DNA of 47,894 bases from JANYJJ01 sp038241115 (GCA_038241115.1 JBBRGA010000006.1:1-47894), one strand, 5' to 3'. Numbered from the stretch's first letter, positions 25,430-34,286 are shown. The notes: generated from the letters alone by a model not told the origin. A program made the numbers and translations.

Positions 25430-26581
25430 ATGGCCCTCATCCAGTACCTCACCCACGTCAACATCGAGTTCGGCGCCCGCAGCCTTTTGATTGCCGAATG
25501 CGAACGCGTTGGCATCAAAAACCCGCTGATCGTGACCGACGCGGGCGTGCGCGCAGCGGGCGTGTTGGACAAGGTGCTGGACGCCCTTCCCGCGCCCATG
25601 CGCAGGGCTGTTTTCGACGCCACGCCGCCGAATCCAAATGAAGCCGCAGTTCGCGCAGCCACGGCGGTCTTCAACCACTACCAGTGCGACGGCATCATTG
25701 CGGTGGGCGGTGGGTCGTCAATCGACTGCGCCAAAGGCGTGGCCATCGCTGCGCACCACCCCGGCTCCCTGAAAACCTACGCGACCATCGAAGGCGGCAG
25801 CGCAAAAATCACTGAAGCCGCCGTGCCCTTGATCGCAGTACCAACCACCGCGGGCACCGGCAGCGAAGTGGCGCGTGGCGCGATCTTGATACTCGACGAT
25901 GGCCGCAAAGTCGGCTTCCATTCTTGGCACCTGATGCCACGCGCCGCCATTTGCGACCCTGAGCTGACCTTGGGATTGCCGCCCCTGCTCACAGCGGCCA
26001 CCGGCATGGATGCCATCGCCCATTGCATGGAAACCTTCATGGCCGCGCCTTTCAATCCACCCGCCGACGGCATTGCGCTAGACGGCTTGGCGCGCGGTTG
26101 GGCAAACATTGAACGCGCCACGAGGCACGGCGAAGACCGTGACGCCAGGCTCAACATGATGAGCGCCTCCGTACAAGGAGCGATGGCGTTTCAAAAAGGT
26201 TTAGGAGCGGTGCATTCGCTGAGCCATTCACTCGGTGGCAAAAACCCGCGCTTGCACCACGGCACGCTCAACGCCATGTTTTTACCTGCGGTGGTGCGCT
26301 TCAACGCAGCCGCTGAAAGCGTCATCAAAGAACGGCGCATGCAGCGCATGGCCGACGCCATGGGCTTGACCGGCTCGGGTGATGTGGCGGGCGGCATTGC
26401 CGACGCCATCAGCGGCATGAACGCGCGCCTGGGATTGCCCTCAGGCTTGGCAGCCATGGGCGTGGAGTCAGCTTGGTTTGAGCGCATCACGGAGGGCGCC
26501 ATCGCCGACCACTGCCACAAAATGAACCCTCGCATCGCCAGCCACGACGATTACCACGCGTTGCTGGCCGAGTCGATGTAA
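25430..26581 (+). CDS. Iron-containing (group III) alcohol dehydrogenase
   Basis: NAD(P)-dependent alcohol/aldehyde oxidoreductase, 383 residues. The N-terminal Rossmann part has the GGGSSID dinucleotide loop and TTAGTGSE. The metal site is complete: Asp and His in GMDAIAH, His in HSLSHSLGG and His in LHHGTLNAM. The start at 25430 gives MALIQYLTHV; upstream residues in the same frame are unconserved. The substrate cannot be read from sequence; relatives act on butanol, lactaldehyde, 1,3-propanediol or hydroxy acids. It is a single gene convergent with the first BLUF gene. Confidence 0.9.
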   Translation: MALIQYLTHVNIEFGARSLLIAECERVGIKNPLIVTDAGVRAAGVLDKVLDALPAPMRRAVFDATPPNPNEAAVRAATAVFNHYQCDGIIAVGGGSSIDCAKGVAIAAHHPGSLKTYATIEGGSAKITEAAVPLIAVPTTAGTGSEVARGAILILDDGRKVGFHSWHLMPRAAICDPELTLGLPPLLTAATGMDAIAHCMETFMAAPFNPPADGIALDGLARGWANIERATRHGEDRDARLNMMSASVQGAMAFQKGLGAVHSLSHSLGGKNPRLHHGTLNAMFLPAVVRFNAAAESVIKERRMQRMADAMGLTGSGDVAGGIADAISGMNARLGLPSGLAAMGVESAWFERITEGAIADHCHKMNPRIASHDDYHALLAESM

Positions 26582-26623
26582 GCGGCGCAGTTTTGTGGTG
26601 GGCGCTTTAGTTTGAAGATTCGC

Positions 26624-26644
26624 TTCGCAGACTGGTTCTGCGAA
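26624..26644. terminator. Hairpin between convergent genes, possible terminator
   Basis: TTCGCAGA-CTGGT-TCTGCGAA forms a perfect 8-bp stem in the 64-base gap between the dehydrogenase stop and the BLUF gene stop. A clear run of T is missing on both strands, so rho-independent termination would be weak. Confidence 0.4.
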
Positions 26645-26645
26645 T

Positions 26646-27128
26646 TCAGTGCGCAGCCGAGCCCATATCGCTGAGCCGGCCCGAGTCCAGTTCGGTCAAT
26701 AACCGGTTCAGGGCGTCGGCGTTGTGAGTGTCCGCAGCACTGTCCAGCGCATCCGCCAACACATCGCGGATGTCTTCGGTGCTCACCAGCTCCATGTCCC
26801 ATTCCGGGAACAGGCGTTCGCGCGCCTCTTCGTTCTCACTGAAAACCACTATGTGGTCGTGGCGGTTGTCTGTTTTCAGCCAGTTCAACAGCTCAGTGAC
26901 GTTGTCACGCGGGCCTTCCAGCCACTGGAAAAAAATACCACTGCCAAACACCAACAGTCCGGTGATACCGCGCTCCGGATTGGAGCGCTTGGAAACTTCG
27001 ATGATTCGGGCCACGGCCGCATCGTCCACGCCCGCCGTCGCACGGCTGCAATAAACAATGTTGTAAAGGACAGGAAAAACCTGGCCCGAACCTGGCTCGT
27101 CGCCGTGCGAGAAGGGAGAAGTGCTCAT
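26646..27128 (-). CDS. BLUF blue-light photoreceptor, AppA-like domain (BLUF-1)
   Basis: A 160-residue flavin photoreceptor. The BLUF domain (about residues 21-115) has every residue of the FAD photocycle: Tyr26 in VYCSRA, Asn50 in SNPERGITG, Gln68 in FFQWLEG, and Trp110 and Met112 in FPEWDMEL. The FFQWLEG and W-x-M segments are close to those of AppA from Rhodobacter. Unlike AppA, there is no heme-binding SCHIC domain; only a 45-residue acidic helical tail follows. The start at 27128 is the ATG nearest the domain; a longer reading to 27203 is possible. It lies 204 bases after icmF on the same strand, with 27129-27332 holding no other gene that I can see. Confidence 0.92.
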   Translation of the reverse strand: MSTSPFSHGDEPGSGQVFPVLYNIVYCSRATAGVDDAAVARIIEVSKRSNPERGITGLLVFGSGIFFQWLEGPRDNVTELLNWLKTDNRHDHIVVFSENEEARERLFPEWDMELVSTEDIRDVLADALDSAADTHNADALNRLLTELDSGRLSDMGSAAH

Positions 27129-27332
27129 GGAGGTGTCTTTCAGATTTGCTAGGCCATCGGCTGGGCGTGTTTCCAGTGAAGGGTATCGCACCCGGCTTTT
27201 CAAGGCCGTGGCCGGGTAATGAAACCTCTCGCCAAGAGTTCTTAAGCCTTTGAACGTGAGAGCTGGATGGAAACCTGCGGCCTGATCGCGACTTGCCCGC
27301 GAGTCGACTCCAGCGCTCCCAAGTGCAGCTCG

Positions 27333-30300
27333 CTACATGCTTCGACGATATTGCCCGCCCACCTCGAACAGCGCATTCGTGATCTGCCCCAGCGAGCAGC
27401 AGCGTACCGCCTCCATCAGCACATCAAACACGTTTTGATTGGCAATGACGGCCTGCTTCAGGCGCGCCAACATGGCCGGTGATTCAGCGGCGTGCAGGGC
27501 TTGGAATTCGGCCAGGCGTTTAAGCTGGCTTTGCTTTTCGGCTTCGGTGGAACGGGCCAACTCCAGCACGTCTTGCACCGCATCTCCGTGCGGATTGCGG
27601 AAGGTGTTGACGCCGATGATGGGGTACTCGCCGGTGTGCTTGAGCATCTCGTAGTGCATGCTTTCTTCTTGGATTTGACCGCGCTGGTAACCGGTTTCCA
27701 TGGCACCTAAAACGCCGCCGCGTTCGGCGATCTTTTCAAATTCTTTGAGCACGGCTTCTTCGACCAATTCGGTCAGCTCGTCGATGATGAACGCGCCCTG
27801 GTTGGGGTTTTCGTTTTTCGCCAAACCCCACTCGCGGTTGATGATCAGTTGAATCGCCATGGCGCGACGCACGCTGTCTTCGGTGGGCGTAGTGATGGCC
27901 TCGTCAAAGGCGTTGGTGTGCAGGCTGTTGCAGTTGTCGTAGACGGCAATCAGCGCCTGCAAGGTGGTGCGAATGTCGTTGAACTGAATCTCTTGTGCAT
28001 GCAGACTGCGGCCGCTGGTTTGCACGTGGTACTTCAGCTTTTGGCTGCGATCGTTCGCGCCGTAGCGGTCGCGCATGGCCACCGCCCAAATGCGCCGCGC
28101 TACGCGGCCCAGCACGGTGTATTCCGGGTCCATGCCGTTGCTGAAAAAGAAGCTCAGGTTGGGCGCGAAATCGTCAATGTGCATGCCTCGCGCCAAGTAG
28201 GCTTCGACGAAAGTGAAGCCGTTGCTCAGGGTGAATGCCAACTGGCTGAGCGGGTTCGCCCCGGCCTCGGCAATGTGATATCCGCTGATGCTGACGCTGT
28301 AAAAGTTACGTACTTGGTGCTGCACAAAGTACTGCGCAATGTCACCCATCACCTTCAGCGAAAACTCGGTGCTGAAGATGCAGGTGTTTTGTCCCTGGTC
28401 TTCTTTGAGGATGTCGGCCTGAACCGTGCCGCGCACGTTTTGCTTGGTCCACGCGGTGATTTTTTGCACTTCGTCGGCGGTGGGTTCGCGGTCGTTGTCG
28501 ACCTTGAACCTGTCGAGGTTCTGGTCAATGGCGGTGTTCATGAACATCGCCAATATCGTCGGCGCCGGGCCGTTGATGGTCATGCTCACGCTGGTGGCGG
28601 AGTGGGTCAGATCGAAGCCGCCGTAAAGCACTTTCATGTCATCAAGCGTGGCAATGCTGACGCCGCTGTTGCCGACCTTGCCGTAGATATCAGGCCGCAC
28701 TGCCGGGTCGTTGCCGTACAGCGTGACCGAGTCGAAGGCGGTGCTCAGGCGCTTGGCGGGCATGCCCTGGCTGAGCAATTTGAAGCGCGTGTTGGTGCGA
28801 AACGCATCGCCCTCACCCGCAAACATGCGCGTGGGGTCTTCGCCTTCGCGCTTGAAGGCAAAGGTGCCAGCGGTGTACGGAAAGCTGCCCGGCACGTTGT
28901 CCAGCATCAGCCACCTCAATATTTCACCGTGATCCTCGAATGTCGGCAATGCGACCTTGCGAATCTTGGTGCCGCTGAGCGAGGTGGAAGTCAGTGCGGT
29001 GCGGATTTCTTTGTCACGAATTTTCACGACGTACTCGTCACCCGCGTATGCGGTCTGCATGGCCGGCCACAACGCCAGCAGTTGCTTGGCGGCGGCGTCC
29101 TGCTTGGCTTCGCGTTTGGCAGCAAGGTCGGTGACGGCTTCCACAGCTTTGGTCTTCTCTGGTTTGTCGTCGACCAGCATGCGCGCGGTCTGGCGCAGTT
29201 GCTGCACCTCGCGCGCCAGGCGACTTTGCGCCACCGCTTGCTTTTTGTAAGCGCGCACGGTGTCGGCAATCTCAGCCAAGTAGCGCGCACGCGCGCCGGG
29301 CACGATGGGCACTTGGTGGGTGCTGTGGCGCGTGTGGGCAGCGGGCAAAACTCCCGGCTGGGTCTTCATGCCGCGGTCGGCCAAACGCGGCAACAAGGCT
29401 TGGTAAAGCGCGGTCACGCCGTCGTCGTTGAAGCGGCTGGCCATGGTGCCGAACACCGGCATCGCCTCAAGTTTGTGGCCCCAGGCTTCTTTGTTGCGCT
29501 GCACCTGTTTTGCCACATCGCGCAGCGCGTCGGCCGAGCCTTTGCGGTCGAATTTATTGATGGCCACAAACTCGGCAAAGTCGAGCATGTCGATTTTTTC
29601 CAGCTGGCTGGCCGCGCCGAATTCGGGCGTCATCACGTACATCGACACATCCACCAAAGGCACGATGGCAGCGTCGCCTTGGCCGATGCCGGATGTCTCC
29701 ACAATGATGAGATCAAAGCCCGCGCAGCGGCATGCGGCCAATACATCGGGCAAGGCTTGGCTGATTTCTGAACCGAAGTCGCGGGTGGCCAATGAGCGCA
29801 TGAACACGCGCTGTTCCGTGCCCCAAGGCGCGATGGCATTCATGCGGATGCGGTCACCCAGCAGCGCACCACCACTCTTGCGGCGGCTCGGGTCGATGCT
29901 GATCACGGCGATGCGCAAGTTGTCGCCCTGGTCCAAACGCATGCGCCGGATCAGCTCATCGGTGAGGCTGGACTTGCCCGCGCCGCCGGTGCCGGTGATG
30001 CCGAGCACCGGTGTTTTGGTTTTCGCGGCTTCTGTGTGCAGTGACGTCTTCAACGCGTCACTGGCTTGGCCGTTTTCCAGCGCCGTGATGAGCTGCGCCA
30101 ATGCGCGCCACGCGGCCTCAGTCTGGCCTTGCACCGCGCTCAACAGCTTCGGCGCATGCACCGTCAGGTCGTGGTCGCAGCGCATCACCATCTCGCCGAT
30201 CATTCCGGCCAAGCCCATGCGCTGACCGTCTTCGGGGCTGTAGATGCGTGTCACGCCGTAGGCTTGCAGTTCGGCAATCTCGGGCGCGACGATCACGCCG

Positions 30301-30626
30301 CCGCCTCCGCCAAACACCTGGATGTGCGCGCCGCCTCGAGCCTTCAGCAAGTCGACCATGTACTTGAAGTACTCCACATGGCCGCCTTGGTAGCTGCTGA
30401 TGGCGATGCCTTGCACGTCTTCCTGCAACGCGGCCGTGACCACTTCATCGACCGAGCGGTTGTGCCCCAGGTGCACCACTTCGGCACCCATGCTTTGCAG
30501 AATTCTCCGCATGATGTTGATGGCGGCGTCGTGTCCGTCAAACAAGCTGGCAGCGGTGACGAAGCGCACTTTGTGCTTGGGGCGGTAAGCCGCAAGGGCC
30601 TTGAATTCAGCGGACAAATCGGTCAT
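27333..30626 (-). CDS. icmF: Fused isobutyryl-CoA mutase IcmF
   Basis: Adenosylcobalamin enzyme interconverting isobutyryl-CoA and n-butyryl-CoA, with its G-protein chaperone built in, 1097 residues. The order is the B12-binding domain (about 18-150, with DGHD at 30-33 as the cobalt-His motif and the GGGGGV loop), then the MeaI-type GTPase domain (Walker A GTGGAGKSS at 212-220, NKFD guanine motif). The substrate mutase barrel follows (about 540-1090, HVQTSGRSL and AGANPLSQLAF). Some family members prefer pivalyl- or isovaleryl-CoA, so the exact substrate is open. It would serve valine or branched-acid catabolism. It is 50 bases downstream of the PPK2 gene on the same strand. Confidence 0.95.
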   Translation of the reverse strand: MTDLSAEFKALAAYRPKHKVRFVTAASLFDGHDAAINIMRRILQSMGAEVVHLGHNRSVDEVVTAALQEDVQGIAISSYQGGHVEYFKYMVDLLKARGGAHIQVFGGGGGVIVAPEIAELQAYGVTRIYSPEDGQRMGLAGMIGEMVMRCDHDLTVHAPKLLSAVQGQTEAAWRALAQLITALENGQASDALKTSLHTEAAKTKTPVLGITGTGGAGKSSLTDELIRRMRLDQGDNLRIAVISIDPSRRKSGGALLGDRIRMNAIAPWGTEQRVFMRSLATRDFGSEISQALPDVLAACRCAGFDLIIVETSGIGQGDAAIVPLVDVSMYVMTPEFGAASQLEKIDMLDFAEFVAINKFDRKGSADALRDVAKQVQRNKEAWGHKLEAMPVFGTMASRFNDDGVTALYQALLPRLADRGMKTQPGVLPAAHTRHSTHQVPIVPGARARYLAEIADTVRAYKKQAVAQSRLAREVQQLRQTARMLVDDKPEKTKAVEAVTDLAAKREAKQDAAAKQLLALWPAMQTAYAGDEYVVKIRDKEIRTALTSTSLSGTKIRKVALPTFEDHGEILRWLMLDNVPGSFPYTAGTFAFKREGEDPTRMFAGEGDAFRTNTRFKLLSQGMPAKRLSTAFDSVTLYGNDPAVRPDIYGKVGNSGVSIATLDDMKVLYGGFDLTHSATSVSMTINGPAPTILAMFMNTAIDQNLDRFKVDNDREPTADEVQKITAWTKQNVRGTVQADILKEDQGQNTCIFSTEFSLKVMGDIAQYFVQHQVRNFYSVSISGYHIAEAGANPLSQLAFTLSNGFTFVEAYLARGMHIDDFAPNLSFFFSNGMDPEYTVLGRVARRIWAVAMRDRYGANDRSQKLKYHVQTSGRSLHAQEIQFNDIRTTLQALIAVYDNCNSLHTNAFDEAITTPTEDSVRRAMAIQLIINREWGLAKNENPNQGAFIIDELTELVEEAVLKEFEKIAERGGVLGAMETGYQRGQIQEESMHYEMLKHTGEYPIIGVNTFRNPHGDAVQDVLELARSTEAEKQSQLKRLAEFQALHAAESPAMLARLKQAVIANQNVFDVLMEAVRCCSLGQITNALFEVGGQYRRSM

Positions 30627-30676
30627 GCGGGTCTCCAGATTTTTTCAGTTCAATGCGTTGTGACTGACAGGAAAGC

Positions 30677-31558
30677 TCAAACAACTTTGATGTTTTCCAA
30701 CCCCGGCTCACGCGGCGGGTAGCGCAGTTTCAAGTTTTCAAAGGTCTTTTTCAGCGCCTTGGCGATCATCAGATTGCGGTGCGTTTTGGAATCTGCCGGC
30801 ACGATGATCCACGGCGCCCACACAGTGCCAGTGGCGGAAACGGCGGCGCTGTAAGCCGCTTGGTATTCGTCCCACTGTTTGCGAACCTCCAGATCACCGA
30901 CGGCAAATTTCCAGTGCTTGGTCGGGTCGTCCAGCCGATCTTGCAAACGCGCGCGCTGCTCTTCTTTAGAGATGTGCAGCAAAAACTTCAACACCACTGT
31001 GCCGGTCTCGGTGAGCATGCGCTCAAAGTCGTTTATGTGGGCGTAGCGCTGCTGGGTTTGCTCGGCCGTGATCCAGCCACTGACGGTGGGCACCAGAACG
31101 TCTTCGTAGTGGCTGCGGTTGAATACCATGACTTCGCCGGCGGCGGGAACGCTGGCATGAATGCGCCATAAATAATCGTGCGCGCGTTCGGCTTCGCTCG
31201 GCGCTTTCCAACCGATGGTGTGCACGCCCAGCGCGCTCATGCGGCCAAACACGCCGCGCAGCGTGCCGTCTTTGCCGCTGGTGTCGGTGCCTTGCAGCAC
31301 CACCAACAACTTGAAGCGACGGTCGGCGTAGAACAGGTCTTGCAGTGTGTCCAGCTCCAAAGCCAGCGCGTCCAGTTCCAGCTTGTCCGCAGATTTGTCA
31401 CCGCTCGAAAACGGCTTGGCAGCTGGATCGAAATCGGCCAGGCTGAATGCTTTCCGCCCCTTCACGGGCTTGGCCACATACCCACCGGCGGCGTTCCAAA
31501 CAACAGGTGCAGCCGAGTACTGGAAGTCGGTGATTGCAAGGTCGCGGGTTTTGGCCAT
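30677..31558 (-). CDS. Polyphosphate kinase 2 family protein
   Basis: A 293-residue enzyme that moves phosphate between polyphosphate and nucleotides. The P-loop GTDTSGKDG (residues 90-98), the Walker B-like FNRSHYEDVL (147-156) and the lid region rich in Arg/Lys (RARLQDRLDDP) are all present. The GKDGT form and single-domain length fit class III PPK2 enzymes, which can phosphorylate both NMPs and NDPs, but the class assignment is inference. It lies just upstream of icmF, whose GTPase domain consumes GTP. The gap to the divergent plus-strand gene is about 250 bases. Confidence 0.9.
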   Translation of the reverse strand: MAKTRDLAITDFQYSAAPVVWNAAGGYVAKPVKGRKAFSLADFDPAAKPFSSGDKSADKLELDALALELDTLQDLFYADRRFKLLVVLQGTDTSGKDGTLRGVFGRMSALGVHTIGWKAPSEAERAHDYLWRIHASVPAAGEVMVFNRSHYEDVLVPTVSGWITAEQTQQRYAHINDFERMLTETGTVVLKFLLHISKEEQRARLQDRLDDPTKHWKFAVGDLEVRKQWDEYQAAYSAAVSATGTVWAPWIIVPADSKTHRNLMIAKALKKTFENLKLRYPPREPGLENIKVV

Positions 31559-31616
31559 GATGTCTCCGAAGGGTGTGCCGACCTGAAAGACGCTGATCGT
31601 GGTGCAACCACTGTGA

Positions 31617-31632
31617 TTGACGTATACGTCAA
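31617..31632. promoter_or_regulatory. 16-base perfect palindrome, candidate operator
   Basis: TTGACGTATACGTCAA equals its own reverse complement over 16 bases. It lies about 60 bases upstream of the PPK2 start and 180 upstream of the plus-strand gene. Its symmetry is typical of binding sites for dimeric regulators; I do not recognise the regulator. Confidence 0.6.
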
Positions 31633-31654
31633 CTCGCAGTGTATCGGCTGGGCC

Positions 31655-31684
31655 GGCAGTGAAAGGCAGTGAAAGGCAGTGAAA
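31655..31684. repeat. Three tandem copies of a 10-base unit
   Basis: GGCAGTGAAA is repeated exactly three times with no spacer in the divergent gap between the PPK2 gene and the unknown gene upstream of coaX. Confidence 0.9.
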
Positions 31685-31811
31685 GCGCGGCTTGGGTTGT
31701 GGTGAAGCTTGTGGTGCACGCGTCGTTTCATTTCACGGCAAAATCCCTCCCATAGCCCGGACAGGCGCCAGTTGCGCCGAACGCTCTGCGGCGAGCTGCA
31801 TAAGGGTCGCC

Positions 31812-32594
31812 GTGACGTTGACGTCCATTCCTGTGAAAACCCCCGACGGTTTGGCTGAGCTGCAGGAGCGCAAGCGCGGCCTGAGTCAACGGCACCGCAC
31901 CGTGTTGTTGCTGGTGGACGGCAAGCGTCCGCTCATCGAAGTGCAAACCATGGCCTTGCAGGCGGGCGCCCCGCAAAGTTGCGTGGAAGATTTGCTGACG
32001 CTGGGATTGATCGTCCTCAGCCACCCCACCGTGCCGGTGACTCGCTACAGCGAGGCGCAGTCCAGCGACTGGCAGCAGCCCGACATTTGGCTGCCCTCGG
32101 TTTCGCCCCAGGCGGCAAGCCCTGTCGACTCCGTGGAGCGCGCTTCGCCCACGGCGCTTCCAGCATCTTCAACTTCAACTTCAACCAGCGCCGAATCACC
32201 CCACTTGCGAGACTTGGCAACCGATTCAGCCAACGGCGATTCGGCCGGCGAGCTTCTTTCAACCGCGCTGACAAGCTCGCCCACGATTTCGACATCGCCT
32301 TTGTTTCCATCGCCGCTGCCCGTTGCTGACGACGCTGCAGAAGTCCTCGAAAACACGCTAGAAAAAGCGCGTGAGATTTTGATGCGTGCAGTGCGCCAGG
32401 AAGCTCCCTTGGCGGGTACGTTGACACTGCGGCGTCTGCGCAAGGCGCGCACTGCGGACGAGCTGTCCGCCTTGCTGGACGAAGTAGAAGCGCGCATCTC
32501 CAAACCCCGGCGCTCGCTGGTCGCACAGCAAACGCTGATGCGCGTGCGACAGTTACTGTCCGGCGAATACGAGCCGTCACCGCCTACTTTCTGA
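31812..32594 (+). CDS. Unknown protein upstream of coaX
   Basis: About 260 residues. The N-terminal 90 look like a small helical winged-helix-like unit (LSQRHRTVLLLVDGKRPLIEV, then VEDLLTLGLIVL), a pattern also found in response-type proteins that sense occupancy of a fold. A Ser/Thr/Pro-rich disordered linker follows (about 105-195). A helical C-terminal part with ARxxLMRAVRQEAPLAGTLTLRRL completes it. The start is uncertain: GTG at 31812 has AAGGG five bases upstream, TTG at 31818 is another option, and the frame is open back to 31692. The stop is five bases from coaX, so they are probably co-transcribed. Function not recognised. Confidence 0.7.
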   Translation: MTLTSIPVKTPDGLAELQERKRGLSQRHRTVLLLVDGKRPLIEVQTMALQAGAPQSCVEDLLTLGLIVLSHPTVPVTRYSEAQSSDWQQPDIWLPSVSPQAASPVDSVERASPTALPASSTSTSTSAESPHLRDLATDSANGDSAGELLSTALTSSPTISTSPLFPSPLPVADDAAEVLENTLEKAREILMRAVRQEAPLAGTLTLRRLRKARTADELSALLDEVEARISKPRRSLVAQQTLMRVRQLLSGEYEPSPPTF

Positions 32595-32599
32595 CACCC

Positions 32600-33388
32600 A
32601 TGAGCTTTCTCGCCATCGACATCGGCAACACCCGTTTGAAGTGGGGGCACTATGCGTCGCCCCAACCGGGCGCGACGTTGCTTGCGTCGGGCGCTGTGTT
32701 TCTGGAAACCATCGACGACCTCGCAGAAACCGACTGGAAACATCTTCCAGCGCCGCTCAGCGCCTTGGGTTGCGTCGTGGCGGGTGAGGCGGTGAAGCGC
32801 CGTGTCGTGGAGCAAATCGGCGAACTGTGGGACGTGGAAATGCGCTGGGTCGTGTCAAGCGCGCGAGCCGCTGGCGTGACCAATGGCTACGACCACCCCA
32901 GCCGTCTGGGCGCCGACCGCTGGGCCGCGCTGGTGGGTGCACGCCACCGCGCTCTGGCCTCGGTCAGCGACGTCGGAAAAGTGCCGCCAGTTTTGGTGGT
33001 GATGGTAGGCACGGCCGTGACGGTCGATTCGATAGACGCCGATGGCCGCTTTTTGGGCGGACTGATCTTGCCCGGCTTCGGCCTGATGCTGCGCGCCCTG
33101 GAGATGGGAACCGCCGGTTTGAAAGTGCCCACCGGCGAGGTGCTCGACTTCCCCACCAACACCAGTGACGCCCTGATGAGCGGCGGCGCGCACGCCATCG
33201 CAGGCGCGGTAGAGCGCATCCACCGCAAGCTCTCTCAAGTCAGCGGCCAACCCCCCATGCTGTTGATGACGGGTGGCGCGGCGGTGAAGTTGGCACCCAT
33301 CACCGACCTGCAGTTCGAGACCGTCGACACGCTGATTTTTGAAGGCTTGCAGCGCTTGCAGGCCGATCGGCAAAAAACCGGCAACTGA
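32600..33388 (+). CDS. coaX: Type III pantothenate kinase
   Basis: Phosphorylates pantothenate, the first step of coenzyme A synthesis, and is insensitive to CoA feedback in characterised members. The 262 residues show the ASKHA-fold phosphate loop DIGNTRLKWG, the pantothenate-binding GADRWAALVGA motif and GTAVTVDSID with its catalytic Asp. This is the usual kinase of betaproteobacteria, replacing CoaA. It lies within a tight plus-strand group: five bases from the gene before and two from the gene after. Confidence 0.95.
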   Translation: MSFLAIDIGNTRLKWGHYASPQPGATLLASGAVFLETIDDLAETDWKHLPAPLSALGCVVAGEAVKRRVVEQIGELWDVEMRWVVSSARAAGVTNGYDHPSRLGADRWAALVGARHRALASVSDVGKVPPVLVVMVGTAVTVDSIDADGRFLGGLILPGFGLMLRALEMGTAGLKVPTGEVLDFPTNTSDALMSGGAHAIAGAVERIHRKLSQVSGQPPMLLMTGGAAVKLAPITDLQFETVDTLIFEGLQRLQADRQKTGN

Positions 33389-33390
33389 GC

Positions 33391-34284
33391 ATGTCTGTGA
33401 CTTTGGCGGGTCAACTGGTGGTGGCGATTTCATCGCGGGCACTGTTTGACTTTGAAGAAGAAAACCAGCACTTCGAGAGCACGAACGACCGTGCCTACAT
33501 GCGCTTGCAACTGGAGCGTCTGGACCACGCCGCCAAGCCCGGCGTGGCTTTTTCCCTGGTCAACAAACTGCTGGCTTTCAACGCCGCCGCGCCCAGCGTG
33601 GAAGTGGTGATCTTGTCGCGCAACGACCCGGTCTCAGGCATGCGGGTGTTCCGCTCGGCGCAGCACTACGGGCTGCCCATCCAACGCGGTGTGTTCACAC
33701 GCGGTGAGTCGCCGTGGCGTTACTTGAAGCCGCTGAACGCCAACTTGTTTTTGTCCACCAACGAGGCCGATGTGCGCAGCGCGTTGAACGCGGGCGTGCC
33801 AGCGGCGCGTGTCTACCCGCACTCCAAGCGTGCGTCCGACGCGCACCCGAATGAAGTGCGCATTGCCTTCGACGGTGACGCCGTGTTGTTCAGCGACGAA
33901 GCCGAACGCGTGTTCCAAAAAGCGGGCCTCGATGCTTTCCAGGCGCACGAACGCGCACAGGCCGACAACCCCCTGGCCGCAGGGCCGTTCAAGCCTTTGT
34001 TGTTGGCCCTGCAGCGCCTGCAACGCGAGTCCAGCAGTCGCATGCGCATACGAACTGCCTTGGTCACGGCACGCAGTGCGCCAGCGCATGAGCGCGCCAT
34101 TCGCACGCTAATGGATTGGGACATCGAGGTTGACGAAGCCATGTTCCTGGGCGGCCTGCCCAAGGGCGAATTTTTGCGTGAGTTCGAACCCGATTTTTTC
34201 TTTGACGACCAGACCGGTCACGTCAACTCGGCGTCGGAGCACGTGCCTGCGGGGCATGTGGCGTCCGGCGTGAGCAACGCTTAG
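33391..34284 (+). CDS. Cytosolic 5'-nucleotidase family protein
   Basis: A 297-residue protein of the 5'-nucleotidase family that includes animal cytosolic nucleotidase I. Conserved segments are VAISSRALFDFEEEN at the N-terminus (the Asp of the HAD-like nucleophile region), FSLVNKLLAFN, VVILSRNDP, AFDGDAVLFSDE and the C-terminal FLGGLPKGEFLREF and DDQTGH. It would remove the 5'-phosphate of nucleoside monophosphates. It begins two bases after coaX, so the two are almost certainly one transcript. It ends two bases from the convergent uup stop. Confidence 0.87.
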   Translation: MSVTLAGQLVVAISSRALFDFEEENQHFESTNDRAYMRLQLERLDHAAKPGVAFSLVNKLLAFNAAAPSVEVVILSRNDPVSGMRVFRSAQHYGLPIQRGVFTRGESPWRYLKPLNANLFLSTNEADVRSALNAGVPAARVYPHSKRASDAHPNEVRIAFDGDAVLFSDEAERVFQKAGLDAFQAHERAQADNPLAAGPFKPLLLALQRLQRESSSRMRIRTALVTARSAPAHERAIRTLMDWDIEVDEAMFLGGLPKGEFLREFEPDFFFDDQTGHVNSASEHVPAGHVASGVSNA

Positions 34285-34286
34285 GT

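Larger units (their letters stand above)
31559..31811. promoter_or_regulatory. Divergent intergenic region with triple decamer
   Basis: 253 bases between the divergent PPK2 gene and the unknown plus-strand gene. It contains three exact tandem copies of GGCAGTGAAA (31655-31684) and a nearly palindromic GTATACGTCAA/TTGACGTATAC element (TTGACGTATACGTCAA, 31617-31632). The latter is a 16-base perfect palindrome and a good candidate operator. No gene is evident. Confidence 0.5.

Noticed and set aside
27849..29771. 640-codon open frame on the plus strand, antisense to icmF
   Set aside because: It is a shadow of a high-GC gene: composition is His/Arg/Gly/Val-rich without domains, while the opposite strand encodes a full IcmF.
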